DNA of 64,000 nt from Pseudomonas gregormendelii (GTDB taxonomy: Bacteria > Pseudomonadota > Gammaproteobacteria > Pseudomonadales > Pseudomonadaceae), in the NCBI RefSeq assembly GCF_017114825.1, contig NZ_JADEVO010000001.1:186001-250000 (forward strand), given 5' to 3'. The notes under the pieces were generated by a model. The model was not told the origin of the DNA, searched no databases, and saw only the letters and a program-made list of their open reading frames with translations. Made by a program: the position numbers and the translations under genes. Position 1 is the stretch's first letter. Each line of letters starts with the position of its first letter. This document shows positions 17,975 through 26,239 of the stretch, piece by piece.

Positions 17975-19782
17975 GCTGGCTCCTGTACGAGGTGCAGCGG
18001 GATCCGCAAGGTGAACAGGGCGCCTTTGCCCGGGCCGTCGCTGTGGGCGGTGAGGTGGCCGTTCATCTCGATGGCGGCGAGGGCGCAGCTATGCAGACCG
18101 AAGCCGTGACCTTCCTTGCGGGTGGTAAAACCGTGGGCAAAGATCCGCGTGATGTTTTCCTCGGCAATGCCTTCGCCGTCGTCCTTGACGCTGACTTGCA
18201 GGGTTGTGTCATCGATGATTTTCACCGCCAGGGTCATTTGCCGCGCACGATTACTCAGGCCCGACATCGCGTATTTGGCGTTGCTGATCAGGTTGATCAG
18301 GATCAGCAGCAGCCGGTGCTTGTCACCCATGACTTGCGGCAATGCGCTGTAATCCTTGACCACCGTCACCTGATGTCGGGTCAGGGCGCCCGCGTTCATG
18401 CGCAGGGCGTCTTCGAGCAATTCGCTGATGTACAACGGCTCCATGAGGCTGTTGGCGCCCGCATAGGATTGCTGGGTGGCGACGATGTCCTTGATGTGAT
18501 CGACGCTCTTGCTCAACTGCGCCAGTTCCTCGCTCATGCCCTGCTGCTCCAGGGCTATCGCTTCCACCAGTTGATTGAGGTAACCGGGAAGCAGTTTGCC
18601 TTTCGGGTCCTGGGTCAGGAAGGTGCCCAGATCCCCTGGATGATCGTTAATCAGCTGCATCGCCTTGGCCAGGCCCTGGGCCTTGCTGGCGCGCAGTTTA
18701 CGAGTCACCAGGTCGGCGGAAATGTTAACGCTGTTGAGTACGTTGCCGACGTTGTGCAACACGTTGGTCGCTATCTCGGCCATCCCGGCCTGGCGTGCAG
18801 TGTCGAGCAGTTCACTCTGGGTATCGCGCAGTTCACGGGTGCGTTTTTCTACCCGCAATTCGAGGTCGTCATTGGCGGCTTCCAGGGCTTGGTTGACTCG
18901 CTGGATCACCCTGAAACTGCGCATCAGGTGAATGGTCAGGTACACCAGGCACAGCACCAGCAACACTGAAAATATCAGCATGGAAAAATGGTAGCGCTGG
19001 TCGACGGCTACGGTCCTGTGCTGGTCAGTGTTGAGCAGGTCGGTAATGTCGTCCAGGCGTTCGGCCACGGGGATGGCCTCGATGTTTTCCAGTAGCCGGT
19101 TGACCAGTGGTTGTTCGCGCAGGATCAATGAAATATGGCTGCTGAGGATGTCGATCGGGCTGTGAAACTGCTCGGGCAGGCGTTCTTTGTTGACCTTCAG
19201 TTTGTTCAAGCCGAGCAGAATGTCGGCAGCCTTGCCATCAGAGGTGACCTGGGCGAATTCCAGGCTGCTGAGCAGCAAGTCATAGGTGTCAGTGGCGATG
19301 TTCTGCAACTGCAGTTTGTCGCCGTCCACCAGTTCGGCCAGTTGCGCCTGGATGTCGTCCTCGGCGGTGGGCAGAAACGCCAGTGAATTACGCAACACGG
19401 CGTTGTGCGACTTGAATTGTTCGACCAGGCGGGTTTTTTCCTTGAGGGCGGCAAGGAAGGCATCATGACTGGTGCGCCAGGCGGCCGAGGCATTGCGGTC
19501 GTGGCTTGACTCCATCGAATCGAATCGTTGCCAGAGCCGGGTCATCTCGGTGAGTGGCGAAACCAATGGGTCATAATTGTGGCTGATGGCGATCCTGGCC
19601 TTGAGGATTTCGGTTTCCCACTGCGCATTCAGCTGTTTGATGCGGCCGATCAAGTCCCTGGATTCGGCGTAGGTCGTGGTCTGGTCCGCGCTGGATTTGA
19701 GGTACAGGAACAGCAGCGTCGAGGCCAGCATCAGGGCGACGATGCCCAACAGCGTCATGTTGCGTCGGTAGGACAGTGTCAT
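17971..19782 (-). CDS. Membrane sensor histidine kinase with helical periplasmic (DAHL-type) sensor
   Basis: A 603-residue kinase. One membrane helix near the start (TLLGIVALMLASTLLFLYL) and another near residue 268 (MLIFSVLLVLCLVYLTIHLM) enclose about 235 residues of helix-rich periplasmic sequence, matching the double all-helical ligand-binding (DAHL) layout. A coiled coil leads to the kinase core. The His box is the variant GMAEIATNVLHNVGNVLNSV. N-box LINLISNAKYAM, G1 VKDDGEGIA and G2 GHGFGLHSCALAA are present, so it should bind ATP. It overlaps the peroxidase gene upstream and the REC-kinase gene downstream by four bases each. The coupled peroxidase suggests a periplasmic redox signal. 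Confidence 0.9.
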   Translation of the reverse strand: MTLSYRRNMTLLGIVALMLASTLLFLYLKSSADQTTTYAESRDLIGRIKQLNAQWETEILKARIAISHNYDPLVSPLTEMTRLWQRFDSMESSHDRNASAAWRTSHDAFLAALKEKTRLVEQFKSHNAVLRNSLAFLPTAEDDIQAQLAELVDGDKLQLQNIATDTYDLLLSSLEFAQVTSDGKAADILLGLNKLKVNKERLPEQFHSPIDILSSHISLILREQPLVNRLLENIEAIPVAERLDDITDLLNTDQHRTVAVDQRYHFSMLIFSVLLVLCLVYLTIHLMRSFRVIQRVNQALEAANDDLELRVEKRTRELRDTQSELLDTARQAGMAEIATNVLHNVGNVLNSVNISADLVTRKLRASKAQGLAKAMQLINDHPGDLGTFLTQDPKGKLLPGYLNQLVEAIALEQQGMSEELAQLSKSVDHIKDIVATQQSYAGANSLMEPLYISELLEDALRMNAGALTRHQVTVVKDYSALPQVMGDKHRLLLILINLISNAKYAMSGLSNRARQMTLAVKIIDDTTLQVSVKDDGEGIAEENITRIFAHGFTTRKEGHGFGLHSCALAAIEMNGHLTAHSDGPGKGALFTLRIPLHLVQEPA

Positions 19783-20738
19783 AAGGCTTTACCCTCCCAT
19801 TCGCCGGTCAGGGTCTTGAGAAACTTGATGATCAGGTTTTTATCTTCGGCCGAAGGAATACGGCCGAGCTGGAACTTGAACATCACGTCCACCGCCTCTT
19901 CGAGCGTCGCGGCCGAGCCGTCGTGAAAATACGGCGCGGTGATTGCGACGTTGCGCAGGCTGGGCACCTTGAACACGTTGCGGTCCTCTTCGTCCCCGGT
20001 TACCAGGTATCGCCCCAGGTCGGCCTCCACCGGGTTGCCCCGCACCTGGAAGTAATCGCCCAGGACGCCGAACTTCTGGTACATGTTCCCGCCGATGTTC
20101 ACCCCCTGGTGGCAAGCGATGCAGCCGTATTCCTTGAAACGCTGATAGCCGTACTTTTCCTCGCGACTGAGTATCTGGGTATCGCCCAGCAGGTACTGGT
20201 CGAACCGCGAGTTGGCGCTGATCAGCGTGCGCTCGTAACTGGCGAGGGCGTTCTGCACGTTGTCCCTGGTCACCCCGTCGGGGTAGGCGTTGGCAAATGA
20301 AGTGCGGTAGGCCGCATCGGCGGACAGGGTCTGCACCACGTGTTGCCAGTTGCTGCCCATCTCGCTGGGGCTCTGTACGACTTCGTCGATCTGGGCTTCC
20401 AGGGAGTCTGCGCGACCGTTCCAGAACTGCCGGAAATTCAGGCTGGCGTTGAGTACGCTGGGGGTATTGACCGCCACCGGAAGACCGGTAAAGCCAATCG
20501 AAAAGGCCTTGTTGTCGGCGCCGCCCCTGGTCAGATGGTGGCAGCTGGCACAGGACAGTGAACCATTGACCGACAAACGCGTTTCATTGAACAACTGGCG
20601 CCCCAGTGCTACCCGCTGAGCGTCCTGTTGAGGCACCGCCGGCAGGGGTTTGAGCGGTTCGTCCAGCGGCGCGGCTGCGGCGCTCAGGCATACCCCGAGC
20701 ACGGGTATCAGCAGCAGGTGGTGAAAGCGCAACCTCAT
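19779..20738 (-). CDS. Di-heme cytochrome c peroxidase (CcpA/MauG family)
   Basis: Periplasmic enzyme that reduces hydrogen peroxide with electrons from small cytochromes, or a MauG-like relative. Two c-type heme sites are visible, LSCASCHHLT and YGCIACHQG, with further family motifs GRQLFNETRLS, FHDGSAATLEEAV and KFLKTLTGEWEG. The start MRLRFHHLLLIPVLGV at 20738 has AAGGA just upstream and gives a clean signal peptide ending SAAAA; an upstream in-frame ATG at 20786 would add a charged, proline-rich leader. The 319 residues match the family. It lies between the c-di-GMP response regulator and the membrane kinase in one operon, an unusual setting for a peroxidase. Confidence 0.93.
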   Translation of the reverse strand: MRLRFHHLLLIPVLGVCLSAAAAPLDEPLKPLPAVPQQDAQRVALGRQLFNETRLSVNGSLSCASCHHLTRGGADNKAFSIGFTGLPVAVNTPSVLNASLNFRQFWNGRADSLEAQIDEVVQSPSEMGSNWQHVVQTLSADAAYRTSFANAYPDGVTRDNVQNALASYERTLISANSRFDQYLLGDTQILSREEKYGYQRFKEYGCIACHQGVNIGGNMYQKFGVLGDYFQVRGNPVEADLGRYLVTGDEEDRNVFKVPSLRNVAITAPYFHDGSAATLEEAVDVMFKFQLGRIPSAEDKNLIIKFLKTLTGEWEGKAL

Positions 20739-20782
20739 CTGGTGTTTCCTTGGCGCTGGGCATGAGTGTCGTTGGATCGGAT

Positions 20783-22657
20783 TCACGGGAGGGTCGACAA
20801 GGAGGGCCTCAGCGACTCCACATAGCGAACGAATACCTCGGGCTCCACCGCTTTGCTGAAGTAGTAGCCCTGGACTTCCTCACAGTGTTGGGCCTTGAGG
20901 AAGTCCAGTTGCTCAGCGGTTTCCACCCCTTCGGCAATGATGGTCAGCTTGAGGCTGCGCCCCAGGCTGATGATGGCGCTGACCAGCGCTGCGTCGTTGC
21001 TGTCGCTGCCCAAGCCGCGAATGAATGACTGGTCGATTTTCAGGACGTCGATGGGAAAGCGCCGCAAGTAACTCAGGCTGGAGTAACCGGTGCCGAAGTC
21101 GTCGATGGCCAGGCGCACCCCCAGGGCCTTGATCCGTTGCAGGGAGGTAACGGTGGACTCGATGTTTTGCATCAACACGCTTTCGGTGATCTCCAGCTCC
21201 AGAAGGGCCGGCTCCATGCCGGTTTGCGCGAGGATCTGCTCGATGCCATCGACAAAATCCCGCTGACGGAAATCAATGGCTGACATATTCACTGCCATGC
21301 AGATCGGTGGCACCCCGGCTGCCCGCCACGCGCAGCTCTGTCGACAGGCTTCGGCCAGGACCCATTTGCTCAGCGGCACGATCAGGCCGCTGTCTTCGGT
21401 CACTGCGATGAATGCCGATGGATAGACCAGGCCGTGGCCGGGCTTGTGCCAGCGGATCAACGCCTCGGCGCCGACCACCTGACCACTGCGAAGGTCCAGC
21501 TTGGGTTGGTAGTGCAGGACAAATTCGTTGCGAGCCAGCGCCAGGCGGATGCCGGTCTCCATGCTTTGCTGGTACAAGGCGCGCTGGTTCATTTCTTCGA
21601 TGAAAAAGCGGTAGCTGTCCGGGCCGGTCTCCTTGACGTTGCGCATTGCGGTTTCCGCTTTCTTGATCAGCGAAATCGCATCAAAACCGTCGTCCGGATA
21701 GAGGCTGATACCCAGGCTGGCGGTGACCCTCAATTCGTGGCCGGCAATGTGCTGGGGCGCCCGGATCGCGTTCAGGAGTTTCTCGGCGATGCCGGTGGTC
21801 TGCTGGGGATGGCGAATGTCGGCGAGGATCACCACGAACTCGTCCGAGCCATAGCGGAACACCGAGTCGGACGCACGCACCGCCGCCACCATGTTGCGCC
21901 CGACCAGTTTGAGCATCTGGTCGCCGGCGGGATGGCCGAGCGCGTTGTTGATGCGCTTGAAGCGATCGAGCCCGAAAAACATCACCGCCAGTTGTTTGTC
22001 ATGGCGCCGGGATAGGGCCAGTGACTGGTTCAAGCGGTCCCCGAGTAACGTGCTGTTGGGCAGTTCGGTGAGCACATCGTATTGCAGCAGGTGCGAGACC
22101 TTGAGCAGTTCGTGCACCCGTGCCTCGATGGTCTGTTCCAGGCTCAAGACTTTTAATGCCGCGTCCTGGGCCATCTGCCATTTCCAGGTCATGGCGCTGG
22201 CCATCTGGCGGATTTCCAGGCTGTCGAAAGGCTTTTTCAGCACCAGCAATTGATCGCCGAATTCCAGCCGCTCGGCGATGTCTTCCCAGCTGTAGTCGGA
22301 GTAAGCCGTACACAGGGCGATCTGCAGCTGCGGGTCGGCCTTCCACAGTTGCTCGATGGTTTCCAGGCCATCCCAGCCCGGTGGCATGCGCATGTCGATG
22401 AAGGCCATCGCATAAGGTCGCCCCTCCACCAGGGCCTGCTGGACTCGCGCCAGGGCTTCCTGCCCCTGATAGGCGGAGTCGAGCTGGAATGTCAGGCGCT
22501 CCACCGGCTGCGTGCCGAACAGGGCTTCCTCGGCGTCGGCCAGGGCCAGTTCGTCGTCGATGGCGGGAGCGAGGATCTTGCGGAAATCCGCATGAATCGA
22601 CGGTGCATCGTCGATGATCAGAATGCGCCGGTTGGTCCGCGCCAGCAGGGTCGTCAT
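20783..22657 (-). CDS. Response regulator with REC-GGDEF-EAL, c-di-GMP phosphodiesterase likely
   Basis: A 624-residue protein. The receiver ([36 protein letters not shown]) occupies residues 1-140. A GGDEF domain follows (about 180-350), whose active-site loop reads RYGSDEFVV instead of GGDEF, so cyclase activity is doubtful. The EAL domain (about 365-615) looks intact: GAEALIRWHKPG, NMSAIDFRQ, LELEITESV, DDFGTGYSSLSYL, KIDQSFIRG and AEGVETAEQL. The expected output is hydrolysis of c-di-GMP under control of the receiver. It is the first gene of the four-gene operon continuing into the peroxidase and two kinases, and is divergent from the HD-GYP-like gene. Confidence 0.93.
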   Translation of the reverse strand: MTTLLARTNRRILIIDDAPSIHADFRKILAPAIDDELALADAEEALFGTQPVERLTFQLDSAYQGQEALARVQQALVEGRPYAMAFIDMRMPPGWDGLETIEQLWKADPQLQIALCTAYSDYSWEDIAERLEFGDQLLVLKKPFDSLEIRQMASAMTWKWQMAQDAALKVLSLEQTIEARVHELLKVSHLLQYDVLTELPNSTLLGDRLNQSLALSRRHDKQLAVMFFGLDRFKRINNALGHPAGDQMLKLVGRNMVAAVRASDSVFRYGSDEFVVILADIRHPQQTTGIAEKLLNAIRAPQHIAGHELRVTASLGISLYPDDGFDAISLIKKAETAMRNVKETGPDSYRFFIEEMNQRALYQQSMETGIRLALARNEFVLHYQPKLDLRSGQVVGAEALIRWHKPGHGLVYPSAFIAVTEDSGLIVPLSKWVLAEACRQSCAWRAAGVPPICMAVNMSAIDFRQRDFVDGIEQILAQTGMEPALLELEITESVLMQNIESTVTSLQRIKALGVRLAIDDFGTGYSSLSYLRRFPIDVLKIDQSFIRGLGSDSNDAALVSAIISLGRSLKLTIIAEGVETAEQLDFLKAQHCEEVQGYYFSKAVEPEVFVRYVESLRPSLSTLP

Positions 22658-22919
22658 TGACGTGAGCCGAAGCCGGCAACGGTTTCGTGGAGTGTGCTCA
22701 TAGGAGGGGTATCCTTTCCCTGATCACCTGGCCGAACGTACAGATAAAGGATCCGAGTCACCTGAGCATAGACCTCTGGCCAGTGCTTCGCGCTGGCAAA
22801 ATGAAATCATTTGCCGGAAGGCGCTCAATTTCATCTAGCCTGTAGGCCAGACTCCGCTTTCAGGCGCTGTCCACCCCGCCCGGACCCGGCGATGCAGCAG
22901 TGTTATCCGAGGTGACATC
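22658..22919. promoter_or_regulatory. Divergent intergenic region between the REC-GGDEF-EAL operon and the HD-GYP-like gene
   Basis: This 262-base region must hold both promoters. On the minus strand a 15-codon frame (MSTLHETVAGFGSRQ, 22702-22655) ends in TGA overlapping the ATG of the REC-GGDEF-EAL gene (ATGA), so it could be a coupled leader peptide, although its ribosome-binding site is weak. On the plus strand GAGGTGACATC precedes the ATG at 22920. I see no clear operator palindrome. Confidence 0.4.
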
Positions 22920-24287
22920 ATGGAAGAGCAACCCCCCACCACTTTGAGTCATAAACCCAAAGTGCTGCTGGTTGATGATGAGGAGTCGATTCTCAATAGC
23001 CTGCGCCGCCTGCTGCGCGGTCAACCCTACGACGTGCTGCTGGCAACCGGTGGTGCCCAGGCGCTGGAGATCATGGCGCTGCAGCCCATCGACCTGGTGA
23101 TAAGCGATGCCCGCATGCCCAATATGGATGGCGCCACGTTCCTGGCGCATGTCCACCAGCTTTATCCCCATACCACGCGAATCATGCTTACCGGCTACGC
23201 CGATCCCGCGGCCATCATCAAGGCGATCAACGAAGGGCAGATTCATCGTTACATCAGCAAGCCCTGGCACGATGAGGAGCTGCTGCTCACCCTGCGCCAA
23301 TCACTCGCCTACCAGCACTCGGAGCGCGAACGCCTGCGCCTGGTGCAGGAAACCGATCAGCAGAACGAGCAGCTGAAGCGACTCAATGCCACGCTGGAAA
23401 AGCATGTGGCCGCGCGCACTGCCGAATTGCAGCAGACGGCCGATATGCTCGACCTGGCCTACGAAGAGCTCAAGCGCAGCTACGTCACGGGTACCGAGGT
23501 GTTTTCACTGCTGGCCAATTTGCGCTTGCCGCCGGCCAAGCAGACCAATCGCCAGATCATCGAGCTGGTGCGGGTGTACTGCAACCGCCATGGGGTGGAT
23601 GAAGGCACCGGTCGCGACCTGACCATGGCCGCAGCGCTCTACAACATTGGCAAGCTGAGCTGGACGGACAGCATGATGACCGCCCCGGCGGACTTGCTGC
23701 ATCACAACGACCGCGAACGTTATCGCGGTTATCCGAAACAAAGCGAGACGTTGCTGATGACCCTCGACCCGATGAAGGATGCGGCCCGCCTGATTCTTCA
23801 CCATCAGGAGCGTTGGGACGGCACCGGTTTTCCCGACCGGCTCAAGGGCGAGGCCATTCCCTTCGGTTCGCGGCTGCTGAAACTGGCGGTGGATTTCATC
23901 GAGTTGCAACGCGGGCTGATTCTGGAGCGGCAGATGAACAGCGATGAAGCTCTGCTCTATATCCGCAACTATGCGGGACGGCTCTATGACCCGGGGATGG
24001 TGGAAGATTTCATCCAGGTCTGCGCCGCCTGCCAGAGCGATGTCTCGCTGGCCGACCCCGCGGTCAAGGTGTTGACTACTCGCGACGTGACGGCGGGCAT
24101 GATCCTGGCGCGCAACCTCAATGCTGACAATGGCATGCTGCTGCTTAACGCCGGCAAGGTGTTGAACGGGGCACTGGTGGAGAAACTCATCGCCTTTGAA
24201 GCCATGGAGGGGGCGAAGTACAGCATCTTTGTAAAAGTCCCGCAGGAGCCGCCGGCTAACGTTGCGCACGCGCAGGAGAGGGCTTAG
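22920..24287 (+). CDS. Response regulator with degenerate HD-GYP-type output domain
   Basis: A 455-residue protein. The receiver (KVLLVDDEESILNSLRRLLR, LVISDARMPNMDG, MLTGYAD, YISKPWHDEEL) is followed by a coiled coil (LKRLNATLEKHVAARTAELQ). An HD-GYP-like domain then starts about residue 190. The metal-binding HD pair is replaced: where family members read LLHDIGK this one reads ALYNIGKLSW. The HHxxxDGxGYP-type motif is mostly kept as LHHQERWDGTGFPD. Loss of HD argues against phosphodiesterase activity and for a regulatory or binding role. It diverges from the operon containing an intact EAL protein, so it may take part in the same signalling circuit. Confidence 0.9.
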   Translation: MEEQPPTTLSHKPKVLLVDDEESILNSLRRLLRGQPYDVLLATGGAQALEIMALQPIDLVISDARMPNMDGATFLAHVHQLYPHTTRIMLTGYADPAAIIKAINEGQIHRYISKPWHDEELLLTLRQSLAYQHSERERLRLVQETDQQNEQLKRLNATLEKHVAARTAELQQTADMLDLAYEELKRSYVTGTEVFSLLANLRLPPAKQTNRQIIELVRVYCNRHGVDEGTGRDLTMAAALYNIGKLSWTDSMMTAPADLLHHNDRERYRGYPKQSETLLMTLDPMKDAARLILHHQERWDGTGFPDRLKGEAIPFGSRLLKLAVDFIELQRGLILERQMNSDEALLYIRNYAGRLYDPGMVEDFIQVCAACQSDVSLADPAVKVLTTRDVTAGMILARNLNADNGMLLLNAGKVLNGALVEKLIAFEAMEGAKYSIFVKVPQEPPANVAHAQERA

Positions 24288-24363
24288 GCGTTGTACTGAT
24301 CCATTGGGAACGGACAGGCGGACCTGTATCCTTGGGTTTTTTATCCAGGGCAGGTTTTCCTTC

Positions 24364-24792
24364 ATGACGGTTACTTCAACCCCCCGCGTCATCCACATTG
24401 CCGCGGCGCTGCTGATCGGCCCGGACGGGCGCACGCTGCTGGTACGTAAACGCGGTACCACCGCCTTCATGCAGCCCGGTGGCAAGATCGAAGCCCAGGA
24501 GCAACCGGTGCACGCGCTGGCGCGGGAGTTGGAGGAAGAGTTGGGGCTGTTGATCGATCCTGCGCACGCCGCCTACCTCGGCCAGTTCAGCGCCCCGGCC
24601 GCCAATGAGCCGGGTTTTGTCGTGCAGGCCGAGCTGTTTCAGCTGGCGATTGCGACTGACGTGTCGCCGGCGGCGGAGATCGAAGAGGTGATCTGGATCG
24701 ATCCGGCCACCGATGGCGATGTCTTGCTGGCGCCATTGACACGGGACCTGATCCTGCCGTTTTATCGAGCTTCGCTCATCGCGACTGCCTGA
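24364..24792 (+). CDS. Nudix hydrolase
   Basis: A 142-residue hydrolase of nucleoside diphosphates linked to another group. The Nudix box is complete: GGKIEAQEQPVHALARELEE followed by ELGL fits Gx5Ex7REUxEExGU. The start MTVTSTPRVIHIAAALLIGP at 24364 follows a purine-poor but acceptable leader; a longer frame from 24262 overlaps the upstream gene and adds unrelated sequence. The substrate cannot be inferred. It is followed 24 bases later by the remains of a LysE gene. Confidence 0.9.
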   Translation: MTVTSTPRVIHIAAALLIGPDGRTLLVRKRGTTAFMQPGGKIEAQEQPVHALARELEEELGLLIDPAHAAYLGQFSAPAANEPGFVVQAELFQLAIATDVSPAAEIEEVIWIDPATDGDVLLAPLTRDLILPFYRASLIATA

Positions 24793-24816
24793 TCTTTTAC
24801 GGACGAAGGATTGCCC

Positions 24817-25045
24817 ATGATTCCACTCCACGACCTGTTGATTTTCGCCGCCGCGGCGTTGCTGATGGTGCTCACGCCCGGGCCGAACATGATCTATCTC
24901 ATTTCCCGCTCCATCTGCCAGGGACGCAAGGCTGGCGTGGTTCGTCCACAACCCGGGCTGGCTGGCAGTGCAGCGGTATTTCATGGGGGGTGTGCTGGCG
25001 GCGCTGGCGGTGCGCTTGATGCTGGAGCAGCGTAAGGCAACCTGA
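24817..25045 (+). pseudogene. LysE/RhtB family exporter, internally deleted and frameshifted
   Basis: The N-terminal first helix of a LysE exporter is intact (MIPLHDLLIFAAAALLMVLT, PGPNMIYLISRSICQGRKAG), with a good start after GGACGAAGGATTGCCC. At about 24940 the frame changes. The sequence that follows, in the +1 frame, reads WFVHNPGWLAVQRYFMGGVL and AALAVRLMLEQRKAT and stops at 25043-25045; this is the usual C-terminus of the same family. About 120-130 middle residues are missing. One internal deletion joining the two ends out of frame explains everything, so the product cannot be functional. Confidence 0.85.
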
Positions 25046-25104
25046 AAAGCCCAGGGACGGCTCAGGCTGTGAGGCTTTCCACGTAATCGATGTCAGCCGA
25101 ACCG

Positions 25105-25204
25105 TGTAGGAGCGAGCTCGCTCGCGAAAAACCTGAGTGCGCCGAGGGGTGTCAGGTTTCCCGCGTCATCGTTGGCGTCCATCGCGAGCTAGCTCGCTCC
25201 TACC
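25105..25204. repeat. REPIN overlapping the end of metR
   Basis: Left half TGTAGGAGCGAGCTCGCTCG and right half CGCGAGCTAGCTCGCTCCTA face each other. The right half runs into metR: the metR stop codon (25200-25202 on the minus strand) is formed by the CTA of the element's CTCCTA end. Confidence 0.88.
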
Positions 25205-26132
25205 GGACGGCACTGACGCCATCGAGCGTCGAGAACGAGGTGTCCTTGGCGGTCAGCAGGAAGTCGCGCATGTAAGGCGCATCCAGCATGTCCGCACGAA
25301 TTCCCGCGTACAACGTCGCGAACAAGCCTTTCTCGCCAAGGCGCTTGGCCTTCACATAACCCCGTGAGCTGTATTCATGCAATGCCCAATGGGGCATGCC
25401 GCATACGCCGCGACCGCTGGCCACCAGTTGCATCATCATCACCGTGAGTTCGGAGGTGCGAACCTGCGCCGGTTCGATGTCCGCCGGCTCCAGGAAGCGG
25501 GTAAAGATGTCCAGCCGGTCGCGTTCCACCGGGTAGGTGATCAAGGTCTCGCTTATCAGGTCTTCGGGCACGATGTACGCCTTGCTCGCCAGACGATGCT
25601 GATTGGCCACTGCAAGCATTGCCTCATAAGTGAACAGCGGCACATAGGTGATACCCGCCAGCTCCTGCGGGTCCGAAGTCACCACGAGGTCCAGATCGCC
25701 GCGCGCCAGGGCCGGCAGCGGGGCGAAGGAAAAGCCCGAGGCCAGGTCCAGTTCGACTTCCGGCCAGGCGTCGCGGAACTGGTCGATGGTCGGCATCAGC
25801 CACTGGAAGCAACTGTGGCATTCGATAGCCATGTGCAAGCGTCCCGCCGTGCCGCCAGCCAGCCGGGCAATGTCGCGCTCGGCGCCACGCAGCAGCGGCA
25901 GTGTCGCATCAGCCAGTTGCAGCAGGCGCAAACCCGCGCTGGTGAAGCGCACAGGCTTGGTTTTGCGCACGAACAGCGGCATGCCCATGCGTTCTTCCAG
26001 CTCTTTGAACTGGTGGGACAGGGCCGACTGGGTCAGGTGCAGGCGGTCGGCCGCATCGACCAGGCTGTCAGCTTCGCGCAAGGCGTGCAGGGTTTTCAGG
26101 TGGCGGATTTCAAGCACCGGGGGGGTCTCCAT
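25200..26132 (-). CDS. metR: LysR-type regulator of methionine biosynthesis MetR
   Basis: A 310-residue activator of metE and related genes with homocysteine as co-effector. The N-terminal winged helix reads LEIRHLKTLHALREADSLVD, AADRLHLTQSALSHQFKELE, ERMGMPLFVRKTKPVRFTSA. The effector domain has HMAIECHSCFQWLMPTIDQF, a MetR hallmark, and ends near TSFSTLDGVSAVR. It is transcribed divergently from metE across a 107-base region containing a MetR-like palindrome. Its TAG stop lies inside a REP element, so the last residues may have been changed by the insertion. Confidence 0.96.
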   Translation of the reverse strand: METPPVLEIRHLKTLHALREADSLVDAADRLHLTQSALSHQFKELEERMGMPLFVRKTKPVRFTSAGLRLLQLADATLPLLRGAERDIARLAGGTAGRLHMAIECHSCFQWLMPTIDQFRDAWPEVELDLASGFSFAPLPALARGDLDLVVTSDPQELAGITYVPLFTYEAMLAVANQHRLASKAYIVPEDLISETLITYPVERDRLDIFTRFLEPADIEPAQVRTSELTVMMMQLVASGRGVCGMPHWALHEYSSRGYVKAKRLGEKGLFATLYAGIRADMLDAPYMRDFLLTAKDTSFSTLDGVSAVR

Positions 26133-26162
26133 GAGGAAAACTTGTGATCAACACGAAAAGGT

Positions 26163-26175
26163 TGAGTTTGTCTCA
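26163..26175. promoter_or_regulatory. Putative MetR operator in the metR-metE intergenic region
   Basis: TGAGTTTGTCTCA is an interrupted palindrome with the spacing of the known MetR consensus TGAA-N5-TTCA and one change in each arm. It lies 65 bases before metE and 31 bases before metR, where it could serve both promoters. Confidence 0.55.
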
Positions 26176-26239
26176 TGTTGTCCTGTCTGTCGACAATAGC
26201 GCCATGTTTCACGTCCCCTTTTGATTGAGAGCATTCCCC

